Source of the DNA: Streptosporangium sandarakinum
GTDB lineage: Bacteria > Actinomycetota > Actinomycetes > Streptosporangiales > Streptosporangiaceae
Direction: 5' to 3'
Assembly: GCF_013409935.1 (NCBI RefSeq)
Contig: NZ_JACCCO010000002.1
Coordinates: forward strand, 682,001-746,000
Length of the DNA stretch: 64,000 bases
Shown piece after piece: positions 1 through 8,477 of the stretch; positions within the stretch are counted from its first letter, which is position 1, and each line of letters opens with the position of its first letter. The translations under genes were made by a program, and so were the position numbers. A model generated the notes under the pieces. The model did no database searches. It saw nothing but the letters and a program-made list of their open reading frames with translations, and was not told where the DNA came from.

Positions 1-2185
1 CCGGGCCGTACACGCGGCGGCCCGCGCCGATGAGCGAGTTGCCGCGCCGCAGGTGCAGGCCGAACCAGGGAGCCCGCAGGCCGGGGTACATGACGTTGAG
101 CCAGACGGAGACCTCGGCCAGTTCGATGGCGGTCTCGTTGAGGTCGACGCCGTAGGAGTTGTGCAGCGCGACGTACGCCTTGACCTTCTGCAGCTCGTCC
201 TCGTAGCGGTCCGGGTCGATCCGGACGTCGAGCTCCTTCTGGCGGCGGCGGAGATACTCGGCGGCCACCTGGTTGACGGCCTCGTTGAGGAACGCGCCCG
301 ACCCCAGGGCGGGCTCGCAGATCTTCCACTCCAGGATCTCGCGCGCCGGGGTGACCGTACCGTCCTGGTCGAGGCGGTGCTGCAGGGCGAGCTGGACGGT
401 GACCTTCGTCAGCGACTCGGGCGTGTAGTAGGAGGCGCTGGTCTCCCGGTCGCGGCCGGCGAGGCGGTAGACGAACGCGCCCTCCCGGTAGCGGACGTAC
501 TCGCCGGTCCGGTTGCCGTCCTCGTCGACGGCGGGCACGAACACGCTCTCGGGGTAGTCGTCCACCTTGGACGCGGGGATCATCCACGAGCCGTCCTTGG
601 GGTCGCCGTTCTTGGCGACCTCGTACAGCTCCTCGGCGGCGATGAACCCGGTGTAGGACATCAGGCCCTCGTAGACCGCGCCGAGCTGGTTGATGCCGAG
701 CTGGGCGTAGGAGATGAAGCCACCGCGCTCCTTGCGCCGGCCCCGGGTGAGCATGAGCAGCCGCAGCACCCGGTGCAGGGTCGCGTTGCGCAGCCGGGTG
801 TCGATCCTCGGCGCGTCCGGGTCGTCCTCGTCGTATCCGGGCACGACCAGCGCCTCGCGGCCGATGAGCCCGGTGTGCCGGGAGTCGAACAGGTCGGCGC
901 GCAGCGGCTCGAACCGGAGCCCCTCACCGCGTGATCCGTCGCCCTCCTTCCCGGCCACGGTCTCCGGCGCGTCCGGCGCGTCCGCCGTCTCGTCCCCGTC
1001 GTCGTCGCCGGTGTCCAGATCGCCGCCGTTGACCAGGCGGAACAGCAGGTCGAGCGACTCGTACAGGTGGAAGCCGTCGCGGGACTCCTCCCCGGTCAGG
1101 TCGCGCACCACGAGGTCGCCGAGCCGGGCGAGGCTGTAGCCCCGGCCGTAGTCCTCGTCGTCGGTCGGCAGGATGCCCAGCTCCGGCCGGGCCTCGGCGT
1201 ACAGCAGGAACAGGATGCGGTAGAGGTAACGCAGCGCCTCGCGGCCCAGCTCCTTGGCGAGGGCGCCCGGCTCCATGACGTCCTCGGGGCGGACCTGTCG
1301 GACGGTGCCGTCGTCCAGCGGCATCTCGGCCTGGCGGATCCGGTCGAGCACCTCGTTGGCGATGAGTTCGACGGACTGCTGCAGCCCCTTGCGGAGCTCG
1401 GTGGAGACGCCGACCGCGTGGTTGCGGGAGTTGGTGAGCAGCTCGGCCAACGGCTCGGAGCCGCCCTCCTCGGGGGGCAGCAGGGAGTCGGCGCCGAACA
1501 GCGCGGCGACGACCTCCAGCTCGGCGGGGTTGTTGCGGCCCAGCGCCACATCGAGGCTGACCGCGAGGTAGCGGCCCTCGCCCCAGGTGGCCCGGTCGGC
1601 CAGGATGACCACACCGCCGGCGAGGATCAGCACGTATCGCGGCGGCTCGTCGCCCGCGAACAGCCAGGACGCCAATCTGGCGCCGGAGGTGATCCGTTCG
1701 TTCCCGTCGAGCTGAACAGGCTCCAGCAGCCGCCCGGCCAGGTCCTCGTCGAGGGCGGCGTCCACGTCGGCGGCCCAGCCGCACTCGACGGCGACCAGGT
1801 GCTGGTCGGCGCGGGCCACCGGGACGGTGTACTCCCGGCCCGCCCGCTCCACGGTCAGCTCGCGCGGTGTCTCGGCGAACCCGAGGGCTTTCAGCGTCTC
1901 GCCGTGCAGCTCGGTCAGCTTCTTGCGCCACTCGGCGCGCTCGTCGGGGTCGGCGGGCTCGCCCGCGCGCAGCCGGGCGTCGAAGTCGGCGAAGAGCGGC
2001 CGGTCTGCGAAGTACGGCCTGCCCAGCGCCCGCAGGCCCCGGCGCGGGGTGACCTCTCCCGCCTTCTCCCGCTCGTTCCAGCGGGAGAGCAGGCCGCCGG
2101 ACCTCTTCAGGTCCTTGGGCAACACCTCCGCCAGGTAGTGGGCCGAGAAGTAGTCGCCGCGGTTGACGATGGAGTCGAAGCTCAC
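1..2185 (-). CDS. Class I N6-adenine DNA methyltransferase, DISARM DrmMI-like (partial, C-terminus beyond left edge)
   Basis: About 728 codons are visible; the gene runs off the left edge. Seen: a helical N-terminal region, then a SAM-binding motif I (CEPALGSGAFLNEAV) near residue 620, then a segment (YGVDLNETAIELAEVSVWLN) typical of Eco57I/type IIG-like adenine methylases. The NPPY catalytic motif would lie beyond the edge, so catalysis cannot be judged. The start is a GTG whose GTGA overlaps the stop of the SNF2 helicase by 4 bp, so translation is coupled. The pairing SNF2 helicase then large methylase is the order known for class 1 DISARM (drmD-drmMI-drmA-drmB-drmC). Inference: host-marking methylase of a DISARM-type phage defence locus. 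A type IIG-like or other helicase/methylase system is the alternative. Confidence 0.8.
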   Translation of the reverse strand, partial: MSFDSIVNRGDYFSAHYLAEVLPKDLKRSGGLLSRWNEREKAGEVTPRRGLRALGRPYFADRPLFADFDARLRAGEPADPDERAEWRKKLTELHGETLKALGFAETPRELTVERAGREYTVPVARADQHLVAVECGWAADVDAALDEDLAGRLLEPVQLDGNERITSGARLASWLFAGDEPPRYVLILAGGVVILADRATWGEGRYLAVSLDVALGRNNPAELEVVAALFGADSLLPPEEGGSEPLAELLTNSRNHAVGVSTELRKGLQQSVELIANEVLDRIRQAEMPLDDGTVRQVRPEDVMEPGALAKELGREALRYLYRILFLLYAEARPELGILPTDDEDYGRGYSLARLGDLVVRDLTGEESRDGFHLYESLDLLFRLVNGGDLDTGDDDGDETADAPDAPETVAGKEGDGSRGEGLRFEPLRADLFDSRHTGLIGREALVVPGYDEDDPDAPRIDTRLRNATLHRVLRLLMLTRGRRKERGGFISYAQLGINQLGAVYEGLMSYTGFIAAEELYEVAKNGDPKDGSWMIPASKVDDYPESVFVPAVDEDGNRTGEYVRYREGAFVYRLAGRDRETSASYYTPESLTKVTVQLALQHRLDQDGTVTPAREILEWKICEPALGSGAFLNEAVNQVAAEYLRRRQKELDVRIDPDRYEDELQKVKAYVALHNSYGVDLNETAIELAEVSVWLNVMYPGLRAPWFGLHLRRGNSLIGAGRRVYGP

Positions 2186-5016
2186 CGGTGCCCGTCCTGC
2201 TGGGTCGTGCCGGAGTCCGGCGTGGCGGGGATCAGCACGGCGAGGATCCGCAGCAGCGGCTCGCCGGTGGTCTTAAGGGATTCGAGGAGCCGCCGCTGCT
2301 CGTCGGCGGTCTCGCGCACGCCGGCCTTCTTCCGGCCGACCTGGGAGACGTGCAGGCCGTCGAGGGTAAGCTGCTCCCAGTCGGCCAGCCGCTCGCGGTA
2401 CTTCTCCAGCGGCGCGGTGACCTCGGCGTCGTAGTGGGCGCGGCTCTCCTCCAGGTGGGCGCGGGCGACGGCGACGGCGGGCCGTACCATCCGCTGGAGC
2501 GGTTCGAGGTCCGGCTTCAGGCCGGTGTTGACCATGCCGGGGCCGACCCCGGCCGCCGCGAGCACCTCGACCATCGACCGGTCCTGTACGGCGAGCGCCC
2601 CGGGCGGGCCGCTGACCGCCATCCACTCCACGACCGTGGGCCGGCCGCGGCGGTTGGAGTAGATCCCCTGGATCAGGAAGGTCGGCTCGGTCACGCCGGC
2701 GATGACGACGGGGGCCCGCTGGCGACCGAGCTGCACGAGGACCTTGTCGGTCAGCCACTCGACGAGGGGGTGCAGGTCGGACAGGTAGGTGATGTCGGGC
2801 CACATGGTCTTGGTCCGGCGGGCCTCGTCGAGCTTGCGCCGGGCCAGGGCGCGGTCGAAGGTGACCTTCATCCGCCTGCGGACGTCGTGGGTGCGCAGGT
2901 ACGAGGACGGAAGCGCCGACAGGCGGTGCACGAGGTCCTTCGGCGGGTCGAAGGCGAGCATCTCGCCGTCGTCCTCCAGGCCGGGCAGGAGGCCCAGCGT
3001 GTCGATCGCCTCGCGGGCGAACGCCTCGGTGCCGGTGAAGAGCCGCGGCACGTCCGCCCGGGGCGGCTCGGCGGCCTGGTGGCCCCCCTGCTGACCGCCG
3101 GTGGGGTTGTCGCCGAGCAGGTCGGCGAGGAAGGGGTCTCCCGCCTGTGATTCGAGCGACTCCTCCACCGTCCGGCCGGCGAGGAGGTCCTGTACGAGGC
3201 GGCGCTCCTCGCGTTCGGCGCGGTACTCCCCGGTGACGGCCTCGGCGGTGCCGAAGTGCCGGTGGGCCGTGTCCTCCTTGTCCAGGAGCTTCTCGGCGAC
3301 CGTACGGTCGTCCTTGGCGCCCTCGACCTCGGAGGTGAGGATCAGCGCGGTGAATCGGGGCTCGTGCTGCTGGCCGTAGCGGTCGATGCGGCCGTTGCGC
3401 TGCTCGATACGGATCAGGCTCCACGGCACGTCGTAGTGGATGAGCTGGTGGCATTGGCGGTGCAGGTTGACGCCCTCGGAGGCGACGTCACCGGTGAACA
3501 GGATCCGGATCTTGCTGTCGGCGAGCGAGAAGCGCTCGACGATCTCCTGCTGCTGGATGTCGGACAGCCCGCCGTGCATGATCTCCACGGCGTCGCCGGA
3601 CAATCCGAGCCGCGCGGGCACGGTCCGCTTCAGCCACTTCAGGGTGGGGACGCTCTCGGAGAACACCACCACCCGGGTGTCGCCGCGCGGGCCGACGCCG
3701 ATCTCCCCGAGCCGGGCGACCAGAGCGCGGAGCTTGGCGGAGTCGTCGTCGCCGACCCGCGCCGCCAGGTCCGCGAGGACCTTCAATCCCTCGATCTCAC
3801 GGCTCTCCGTGGCCTTCTTCAATCTGTTGCCGACCGTGGCGGCCAGGGCGACGTGCGAGGAGAGGAACGACTTGAGCAGCGTGTAGGGGAAGAGCCGGTT
3901 CTTGGCGTCGACCACCGGGCCGCCCTCCCGGGCGTCGCCGGCCAGCCAGACCCGGGTCAGCTCCTCGAAGATCCTCTCCTCGGCTTCGGTCGCGGCGCAG
4001 TGCAGCGGGACGGAGGGTCCGCGGTCGGGCCATTTGCTCCCCATCTGGTCGCGGACCTCGGGGTTGACCTTCGTGCGGCGGATGTAGAGGTGGGCGATGT
4101 CCTCGGCCGAGTATCTGGTGTCGTCGGCGATCGCGGCCGGGTCGAGCATGCGGATCAGCTCGGCGAAGGACTTGCTCTCGCCGTTGTGCGGGGTGGCACT
4201 GGCCAGCAGCAGCGCGTCGGTGTTGCGGGCCAGCAGCCTGGCGAGGCGGTTGCGGAAGCTCTTCTCGCCGATGAGGTTGTGCGACTCGTCGATGACGACC
4301 GCGTCCCAGTGGATCTTCTCCAGGTGCTGGCCGTACTTGCCGACGTTCTTGAGGGTGTCGATCGAGACGATGACCCGCTTGTAGTAGGTGAACGGGTTGC
4401 GGCCCGCCGGGATCTCCCGCTGGATCCGCTCGATGCCGACCGAGTCGAGGCGGACCAGCGGGATGGAGAAGCGGGTCCACAGCTCGTGCTGGAACTGCTC
4501 CAGTACCTGCTGCGGGGTGACCACGAGGATCCGGTCGCCGCGGCCGCGGCGGATCAGCTCGGCCAGGATGAGGCCGATCTCCAGTGTCTTGCCCAGGCCG
4601 ACGACGTCGGCGAGCAGGATGCGCGGGCGCAGGCCGTCGAGCGCCAGCTGGGCCGGCCGCCGCTGGTAGGGCAGCGGGTCCAGCAGGAAGCGGTCGGCCA
4701 GGGCGAGCCCCTTCTCCGTCTGCGGCAGCGGTGTCCTGCGCAGCACCGCTTCGAGGAAGAGGCGACTTTTGGCGAACCGGGAGGTGTCGTCGTGCTCCAG
4801 GACGGTGTCCTCGGGGCGCATCAGCGTGACGCGCTCGATCGCGGTGAAGAAGACCGCGTCCTCGTCGCGGACGAACTCCGAGGCGCCGACCGCGGTGATG
4901 CGGGTCCCGCCCGGTCTCCCCGGTCTGATGGGTTCGGCGGGACCGCAGGTGCGGACGATCCACTCCGCGTCGCGGACCTCGATCCGGGCACCGGGGGGGT
5001 ACGGCGTCTGGGGCAC
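2182..5016 (-). CDS. SNF2-family helicase, DISARM DrmD-like
   Basis: 944 aa from a GTG at 5016 preceded by AAGGAG; the reading frame stays open 70 codons further upstream, but that part is Pro/Arg-rich and has no ribosome-binding site. Helicase motifs seen: I (VVGLGKT, about residues 138-144), II written DESH (about 243-246), III (SATPHNG), and motif VI (QRNGRIDRYGQ, about 537-547). It is a two-lobed SF2 DNA translocase with a roughly 300-residue C-terminal extension. Class 1 DISARM uses such a SNF2-like protein (DrmD) next to the adenine methylase; the downstream gene here is that methylase, overlapping by 4 bp. Expected partners drmA, drmB and drmC would lie beyond the left edge, so the DISARM label is inferred from two genes only. 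Confidence 0.78.
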   Translation of the reverse strand: MPQTPYPPGARIEVRDAEWIVRTCGPAEPIRPGRPGGTRITAVGASEFVRDEDAVFFTAIERVTLMRPEDTVLEHDDTSRFAKSRLFLEAVLRRTPLPQTEKGLALADRFLLDPLPYQRRPAQLALDGLRPRILLADVVGLGKTLEIGLILAELIRRGRGDRILVVTPQQVLEQFQHELWTRFSIPLVRLDSVGIERIQREIPAGRNPFTYYKRVIVSIDTLKNVGKYGQHLEKIHWDAVVIDESHNLIGEKSFRNRLARLLARNTDALLLASATPHNGESKSFAELIRMLDPAAIADDTRYSAEDIAHLYIRRTKVNPEVRDQMGSKWPDRGPSVPLHCAATEAEERIFEELTRVWLAGDAREGGPVVDAKNRLFPYTLLKSFLSSHVALAATVGNRLKKATESREIEGLKVLADLAARVGDDDSAKLRALVARLGEIGVGPRGDTRVVVFSESVPTLKWLKRTVPARLGLSGDAVEIMHGGLSDIQQQEIVERFSLADSKIRILFTGDVASEGVNLHRQCHQLIHYDVPWSLIRIEQRNGRIDRYGQQHEPRFTALILTSEVEGAKDDRTVAEKLLDKEDTAHRHFGTAEAVTGEYRAEREERRLVQDLLAGRTVEESLESQAGDPFLADLLGDNPTGGQQGGHQAAEPPRADVPRLFTGTEAFAREAIDTLGLLPGLEDDGEMLAFDPPKDLVHRLSALPSSYLRTHDVRRRMKVTFDRALARRKLDEARRTKTMWPDITYLSDLHPLVEWLTDKVLVQLGRQRAPVVIAGVTEPTFLIQGIYSNRRGRPTVVEWMAVSGPPGALAVQDRSMVEVLAAAGVGPGMVNTGLKPDLEPLQRMVRPAVAVARAHLEESRAHYDAEVTAPLEKYRERLADWEQLTLDGLHVSQVGRKKAGVRETADEQRRLLESLKTTGEPLLRILAVLIPATPDSGTTQQDGHR

Positions 5017-5134
5017 GGTTCTCCTTGGGCGGGGAGCGCTTCGGGGGCGGGCGGCCCTACAGGGGCACCGCCCGGGGGTCTCGGGTTCATCGCGGGGAAC
5101 GGGGTCGGGGGTCGCGGGCGGTTCTCGGCGGTCC

Positions 5135-6151
5135 TCAGAAGCGGGCGTTGGCGGCGTAGGCGTCGCGCAGCCGTTCGGCGAGGAGGGCGACGACGGAACC
5201 CGGGACGACGACGTCGGTGAGGTCACGCCGTTTCGGCAGGGACGGCTCGGGCTCGGCAGGGTCGGACTCGCGTTCGACGTAGGTGGCCACCGCCAGTCGC
5301 CGGGTGGCCACCGGCAGGGTGAGCCCGCCCGCGGTGGCGGGCCCGGTCAGCCAGGAGGTCACCTGGGCGAGCCCGGGGCGGGCGGCCGGGTCGTGGGCGA
5401 GCATCGCGGTGACGAATGGAACGAAGTCCTCGGGGAGACCGGCGAGGTCGGGGGCCTTCTCCGAGTTGATGATGTTCATCAGCAGCGCCGCGAGATTCGC
5501 CCCCTGGTAGGGGTAGTGGCCGGTCAGGGCGAACAGGAGCGTCGCGCCCAGCGCGTACACGTCGGTGGCGGCCGTCACGCTCCTGGGAGTGTTGGCCTGC
5601 TCGGGGGACATACAGGCGGGCGTGCCCAGCGTCGACCCCGAGGTGGTGAGGTCCGTCGGCCCTTCGGCGAAGGCCACCAGCCCGAGATCGATGACCTTGG
5701 GGCCATCCCGGCCCAGGAGGATGTTCCCCGGCTTGAGGTCGCGGTGGAGCAGCCCGGCCCGGTGGACGTCCTTGAGCGCGGCGGCGAGCAGAACGCCGAG
5801 GGTGGCCGCGTCGGCGGGCGCGAGCGGTCCGCGCAGCTCGACGAACTCCTTCAGGCTCAGTCCCCGGACGTACTCGACGGCGAGCCACGGCGGCTCCTCG
5901 TCCTCCTCGGACGCGTCGACGAGCCCGGCGACATGCGGTCCCTGGACGGTGCGCAGCGCGTCGACCTCCCTGGCGAACCGCGCCCGCACCTCGGCCCGGT
6001 CGGCCATCTCCTCGCGGATGACCTTGACGGCGACCGGTTCGTAGTCGGCCGTCAGGCCGTAGAAAACCCGGCCCATACCGCCCGAGCCGAGCCGGCCCCA
6101 CAAGGCGATGCCCCCGATGATCTGGGGGTCGGAACGGTCCAAGGGCTCCAT
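5135..6151 (-). CDS. Cytosolic Ser/Thr protein kinase next to the DISARM-like genes
   Basis: 338 aa; the ATG at 6151 gives the MEPL..DP N-terminus usual for actinobacterial Hanks kinases (an in-frame TTG lies five codons earlier). Seen: glycine loop GSGGMGRVFYG, ATP lysine K43 in VAVKV, catalytic HRDLKPGNILL, and GTPACMSPEQA. The metal-binding DFG is DLG here. There is no transmembrane segment and no extracellular sensor; the protein ends about 60 residues after the kinase fold. It reads toward the helicase, 118 bp away, and no terminator is seen between them, so it may be first gene of the same operon. Kinases are established parts of BREX/PglW systems but not of the described DISARM core. 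Whether it regulates the neighbouring defence genes is unproven. Confidence 0.88.
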   Translation of the reverse strand: MEPLDRSDPQIIGGIALWGRLGSGGMGRVFYGLTADYEPVAVKVIREEMADRAEVRARFAREVDALRTVQGPHVAGLVDASEEDEEPPWLAVEYVRGLSLKEFVELRGPLAPADAATLGVLLAAALKDVHRAGLLHRDLKPGNILLGRDGPKVIDLGLVAFAEGPTDLTTSGSTLGTPACMSPEQANTPRSVTAATDVYALGATLLFALTGHYPYQGANLAALLMNIINSEKAPDLAGLPEDFVPFVTAMLAHDPAARPGLAQVTSWLTGPATAGGLTLPVATRRLAVATYVERESDPAEPEPSLPKRRDLTDVVVPGSVVALLAERLRDAYAANARF

Positions 6152-6478
6152 CCGCACCTGCCTCAAGGTCGCCTCGTGCCCCCGGCCGGGCGGATCCCCT
6201 GCTCAACCGCTCATGGCCGGCGGCGAGACGGGAAAATCGGCAGAGGAGGTCCTTTTCTTTACGCGCGCTTGAACACAGTAGCGATCACCAATGCCACTTT
6301 TCAAGTGAATCTGGTTCACAATGGAGCCGCGTATCGACAACCGGCGAGGTCTACGGAAGCGACGATCGGGCGATATCCCTTGCCACTCCCCGTCCGGCGC
6401 TCAACACGGACAGGGCAACCTCCGATTTAGTCAGATACCAGACTTTCTGGACATATTGTCTATTTGCCGCTGTAAGAG
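6152..6478. other. Intergenic, AT-rich, no gene seen
   Basis: No convincing coding sequence. The left 90 bp are GC-rich leader of the kinase; the rest is unusually AT-rich and includes the promoter candidate above. The base composition break fits a junction between the DISARM-like block and the decayed gene to its right. Confidence 0.5.
6275..6304 (-). promoter_or_regulatory. Possible promoter for the kinase/helicase/methylase genes
   Basis: In an otherwise GC-rich window, 6250-6480 is clearly AT-richer. On the minus strand a TTGAAA (6304-6299) is followed after 18 bp by TACTGT (6280-6275), a reasonable sigma70-like pair about 125 bp before the kinase start. Only the spacing and hexamers support this. 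Confidence 0.35.
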
Positions 6479-7046
6479 TCAATCATTCCGATAGGCGGCT
6501 TTTCTGCCGCCCATCATGTACGTGAGGCCGGAGTGGAGCAGGCTCGATCCTTCGGCGCAGACATCGTCGTAGAGGCCGAACTCCCCGATGGCGTCGCCGT
6601 AGGAGCCGTCGGGGTCGCGCCACACGGAGCCGTCGGCCAGGCACGGCATCGAGCCCCCTACCATCCAGCAGAAATGGGGATCGTCGATGCCGCTTCCCGG
6701 CCGGCTCCCAGGCCCGGCACCGGTTTTGAGCACCATGGCGTCAGGGCGGCAGGAAAACTCCCCGCGCCCGTCGATTCGATGCGGGCGAGGTCCTACGAGC
6801 ATGCAGCCACCACCCTTTCGGCGGCGTCAGCGCGATTCCACCGAATGAGACGGCCTCACCGCCGGAACGCGGGGCCACCCCGGTCTTCTCCAGAGCCTTC
6901 TCCGTCTTTTCCGGCACCGGTGCGGGGGCCGGCGCCATGGGGCCCGAGACGGGCGCGGACCCGGTCAACAGCAGTGGCGGCACGCGGCCTCCGTGGGGGT
7001 TCGTTCGGCTTGGGCGGAGATTGAAGCAGATGGCGGGGAGATCCAC
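6479..7046 (-). pseudogene. Frameshifted remnant of a secreted actinobacterial protein
   Basis: Two overlapping minus-strand frames each hold one half of a plausible protein. The upstream frame (7046-6741) has a weakly hydrophobic LLLTGSAPVSG stretch, a charged PVPEKTEKALEK segment and then VSFGGIALTPPKGWW, which looks like the mature start of secreted proteins carrying a V.F.GI.LT.PKGW motif. The downstream frame (6802-6479) continues with Cys-containing segments (GEFSCRPDAM, SMPCLADGSVW, YDDVCAEGSS) and ends GGRKAAYRND. Joining them needs one frame change near 6790. No good ribosome-binding site precedes the GTG at 7046. I read this as a degraded gene; two short unrelated genes cannot be excluded. 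Confidence 0.4.
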
Positions 7047-7094
7047 CAGAGTAAGACGACATGCACCATACGCCTGAAACCAGATTTATCCTTG

Positions 7095-7121
7095 TTGACT
7101 CAGTTCACAGTATGGTTAACT
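7095..7121 (+). promoter_or_regulatory. Possible promoter upstream of the DUF4352 gene
   Basis: TTGACT at 7095-7100 and TTAACT at 7116-7121 with a 15-bp spacer, in a short AT-rich patch 120 bp before the gene start. The spacer is short, so support is modest. Confidence 0.3.
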
Positions 7122-7153
7122 CGTGGGACCGGGCGGCGTGCGAGCGCCGCCCG

Positions 7154-7228
7154 GTCCACCCACTCGCGCTCCCCGAGAGTCCACCTACTCGTGTCTCCCG
7201 AGAGTCCACCCACTCGCGTCCCCCGAAA
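7154..7228. repeat. Three 25-bp tandem repeats in the leader of the DUF4352 gene
   Basis: Three near-identical 25-bp units run from 7154, 7179 and 7204. Each begins GTCCACC(C/T)ACTCG and ends CCCGA(G/A)A. They lie between the putative promoter and the start codon at 7242, so they would be transcribed as a leader. Confidence 0.85.
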
Positions 7229-7241
7229 GCGAGCCCTCGTC

Positions 7242-8006
7242 ATGCACGGAAACGAGCAGCCCCCGCAGCCCGGCCACCCGCGGCAGCCCGGCCGGCCCCC
7301 GCACGGCCCGCAGCCGCAGGGTCAGCCGCCGCAATACGGCCCGCCGCCGCAGTACAGCTCACCCCCGCAGTACGGCCCGCCGCCGGTACACCCCCAGTTC
7401 GTGGCCGCGCCGAAGAAGAAGGGCGGCTGCCTGCGGGTGTTCGTCGTCGGCGTGGTCGTGCTGACCGGGCTGGTCCTGGTGGGCGTCGGCGTGCTCCTCA
7501 GCGGCGGGGGCGATGACTCCCCCCGCTCGGACACCGGCGCCTCCCCCGGTTCGGACGCCGGCACCTCCGCCCCCGCCGGGAAGACCGGGAAGGCCGGCAA
7601 GCGGGCCGCGGCCGGCATCGGCGACACGGTCGAGGACGGCAAGTTCTCCTTCAGGGTGACCAAGGTGGAGAAGGGCGTCGAGCGCGTCGGCGACCAGTAC
7701 ATCGGGTCGGACGCCCAGGGCCAGTACGTCCTCGTGCACGTCACCGTGAAGAACATCGGCGACGAGGCGCAGATGTTCCACGACTCGGCGCAGAAGCTCC
7801 TCGACACGGCCGGCCGCGAGTACGACGCCGACTCCGGGGCCGCCGTGCTCGGCCTGAGGAACTCCAACGCCTTCCTCAACAACATCAACCCCGGCAACAG
7901 CGTCAGCGGCATCCTGCTCTTCGACGTCCCCGACGACTTCAGGATCAAGGCGATCGAGTTGCACGACTCGCTCTTCTCCGACGGCACGCGGGTGGCGCTG
8001 CGGTGA
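7242..8006 (+). CDS. Single-pass membrane protein with DUF4352 (Telokin-like) extracellular domain
   Basis: 254 aa from ATG 7242; the frame is open upstream but that part is repeat-derived. Order seen: Pro/Gln-rich cytoplasmic N-terminus (PQYGPPPQY repeats, residues 1-50), basic PKKKGG stop, one transmembrane helix (VFVVGVVVLTGLVLVGVGVL, about 65-85), Ser/Gly/Asp linker, then a domain from about 120 with GKFSFRVTKVEKG and YVLVHVTVKNIGD, the pattern of DUF4352 immunoglobulin-like proteins. These are common actinobacterial surface proteins of unknown role. The ribosome-binding site is weak. It reads toward the HEPN-like gene 52 bp on, but a palindrome lies in between, so shared transcription is uncertain. 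Confidence 0.75.
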   Translation: MHGNEQPPQPGHPRQPGRPPHGPQPQGQPPQYGPPPQYSSPPQYGPPPVHPQFVAAPKKKGGCLRVFVVGVVVLTGLVLVGVGVLLSGGGDDSPRSDTGASPGSDAGTSAPAGKTGKAGKRAAAGIGDTVEDGKFSFRVTKVEKGVERVGDQYIGSDAQGQYVLVHVTVKNIGDEAQMFHDSAQKLLDTAGREYDADSGAAVLGLRNSNAFLNNINPGNSVSGILLFDVPDDFRIKAIELHDSLFSDGTRVALR

Positions 8007-8027
8007 TGGGCCATCCATCGACCTCCT

Positions 8028-8042
8028 TTGGAACGTTCCCAA
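8028..8042. promoter_or_regulatory. Palindromic operator candidate before the HEPN/KGGVGR operon
   Basis: GGAACGTTCC (8030-8039) is a perfect 10-bp palindrome flanked by TT and CAA, 19 bp upstream of the HEPN-like start. Position fits an operator; the cognate regulator is unknown. Confidence 0.35.
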
Positions 8043-8058
8043 TCCCTCAGGAGAAGAC

Positions 8059-8475
8059 ATGCCGATAGAAGTCGGCAGGAACCAGCTCCGTGCGAGTTTC
8101 GCCGCGCACCGGGACGCCTGGCGCGCCGTGGACGAGGGCGCTCCGGCGGCGCTGCTCCTCTTCTACGGCGCCGAGTGCGGCCTGAAGGCGGCACTTCTCG
8201 ACCGGCAGGGGCTCAGGTCGACGTCCCAGTTGCCCGAGCACCTGAGAAACCATCATGACCTGCACCGTCTCGCGAAGGAACTACGTCTTCCCCTGCATCT
8301 GTGCAACCGGATGCGTGCCTGCGCGAGCCAGAGGGAGCAGGGGGAGCAGGTCGCCTTCGCCGACCTCCACCAGGCGTGGAGGTACGGCCACGCCCTCAGG
8401 AAGGACCACGAGGCACGCGCTCTTACCGTGTTGCGCGAGCTTCTCGGCTGGTGTCAGCGAGAATTGAGAGCGTGA
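8059..8475 (+). CDS. HEPN-like small helical protein, first gene of the KGGVGR pair
   Basis: 138 aa, ATG 8059 with a good AGGAGA ribosome-binding site 7 bp upstream. It is all-helical by eye. The stretch LLLFYGAECGLKAALLDRQG (about 32-51) and the C-terminal HQAWRYGHALRKD..ALTVLRELLGWC resemble HEPN-fold accessory proteins. I do not see a clear R-x4-6-H catalytic pair in the expected helix, so it may be a non-nuclease HEPN acting as binding partner or regulator. The stop TGA is 2 bp before the next ATG, so the two proteins are almost surely made together. Function is unknown. Confidence 0.7.
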   Translation: MPIEVGRNQLRASFAAHRDAWRAVDEGAPAALLLFYGAECGLKAALLDRQGLRSTSQLPEHLRNHHDLHRLAKELRLPLHLCNRMRACASQREQGEQVAFADLHQAWRYGHALRKDHEARALTVLRELLGWCQRELRA

Positions 8476-8477
8476 TC

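Noticed and set aside
1067..2434. Long plus-strand frames opposite methylase and helicase
   Set aside because: Gly/Val/Glu/Gln-rich mirror frames of high-GC genes without motifs or ribosome-binding sites; same for others such as 3256-5220, 29886-32633 and 58510-61719.
8301..8477. N-terminal extension of the KGGVGR ATPase into the HEPN-like gene
   Set aside because: Those residues are a shadow of the HEPN-like gene; the ATG at 8478 directly follows its stop.
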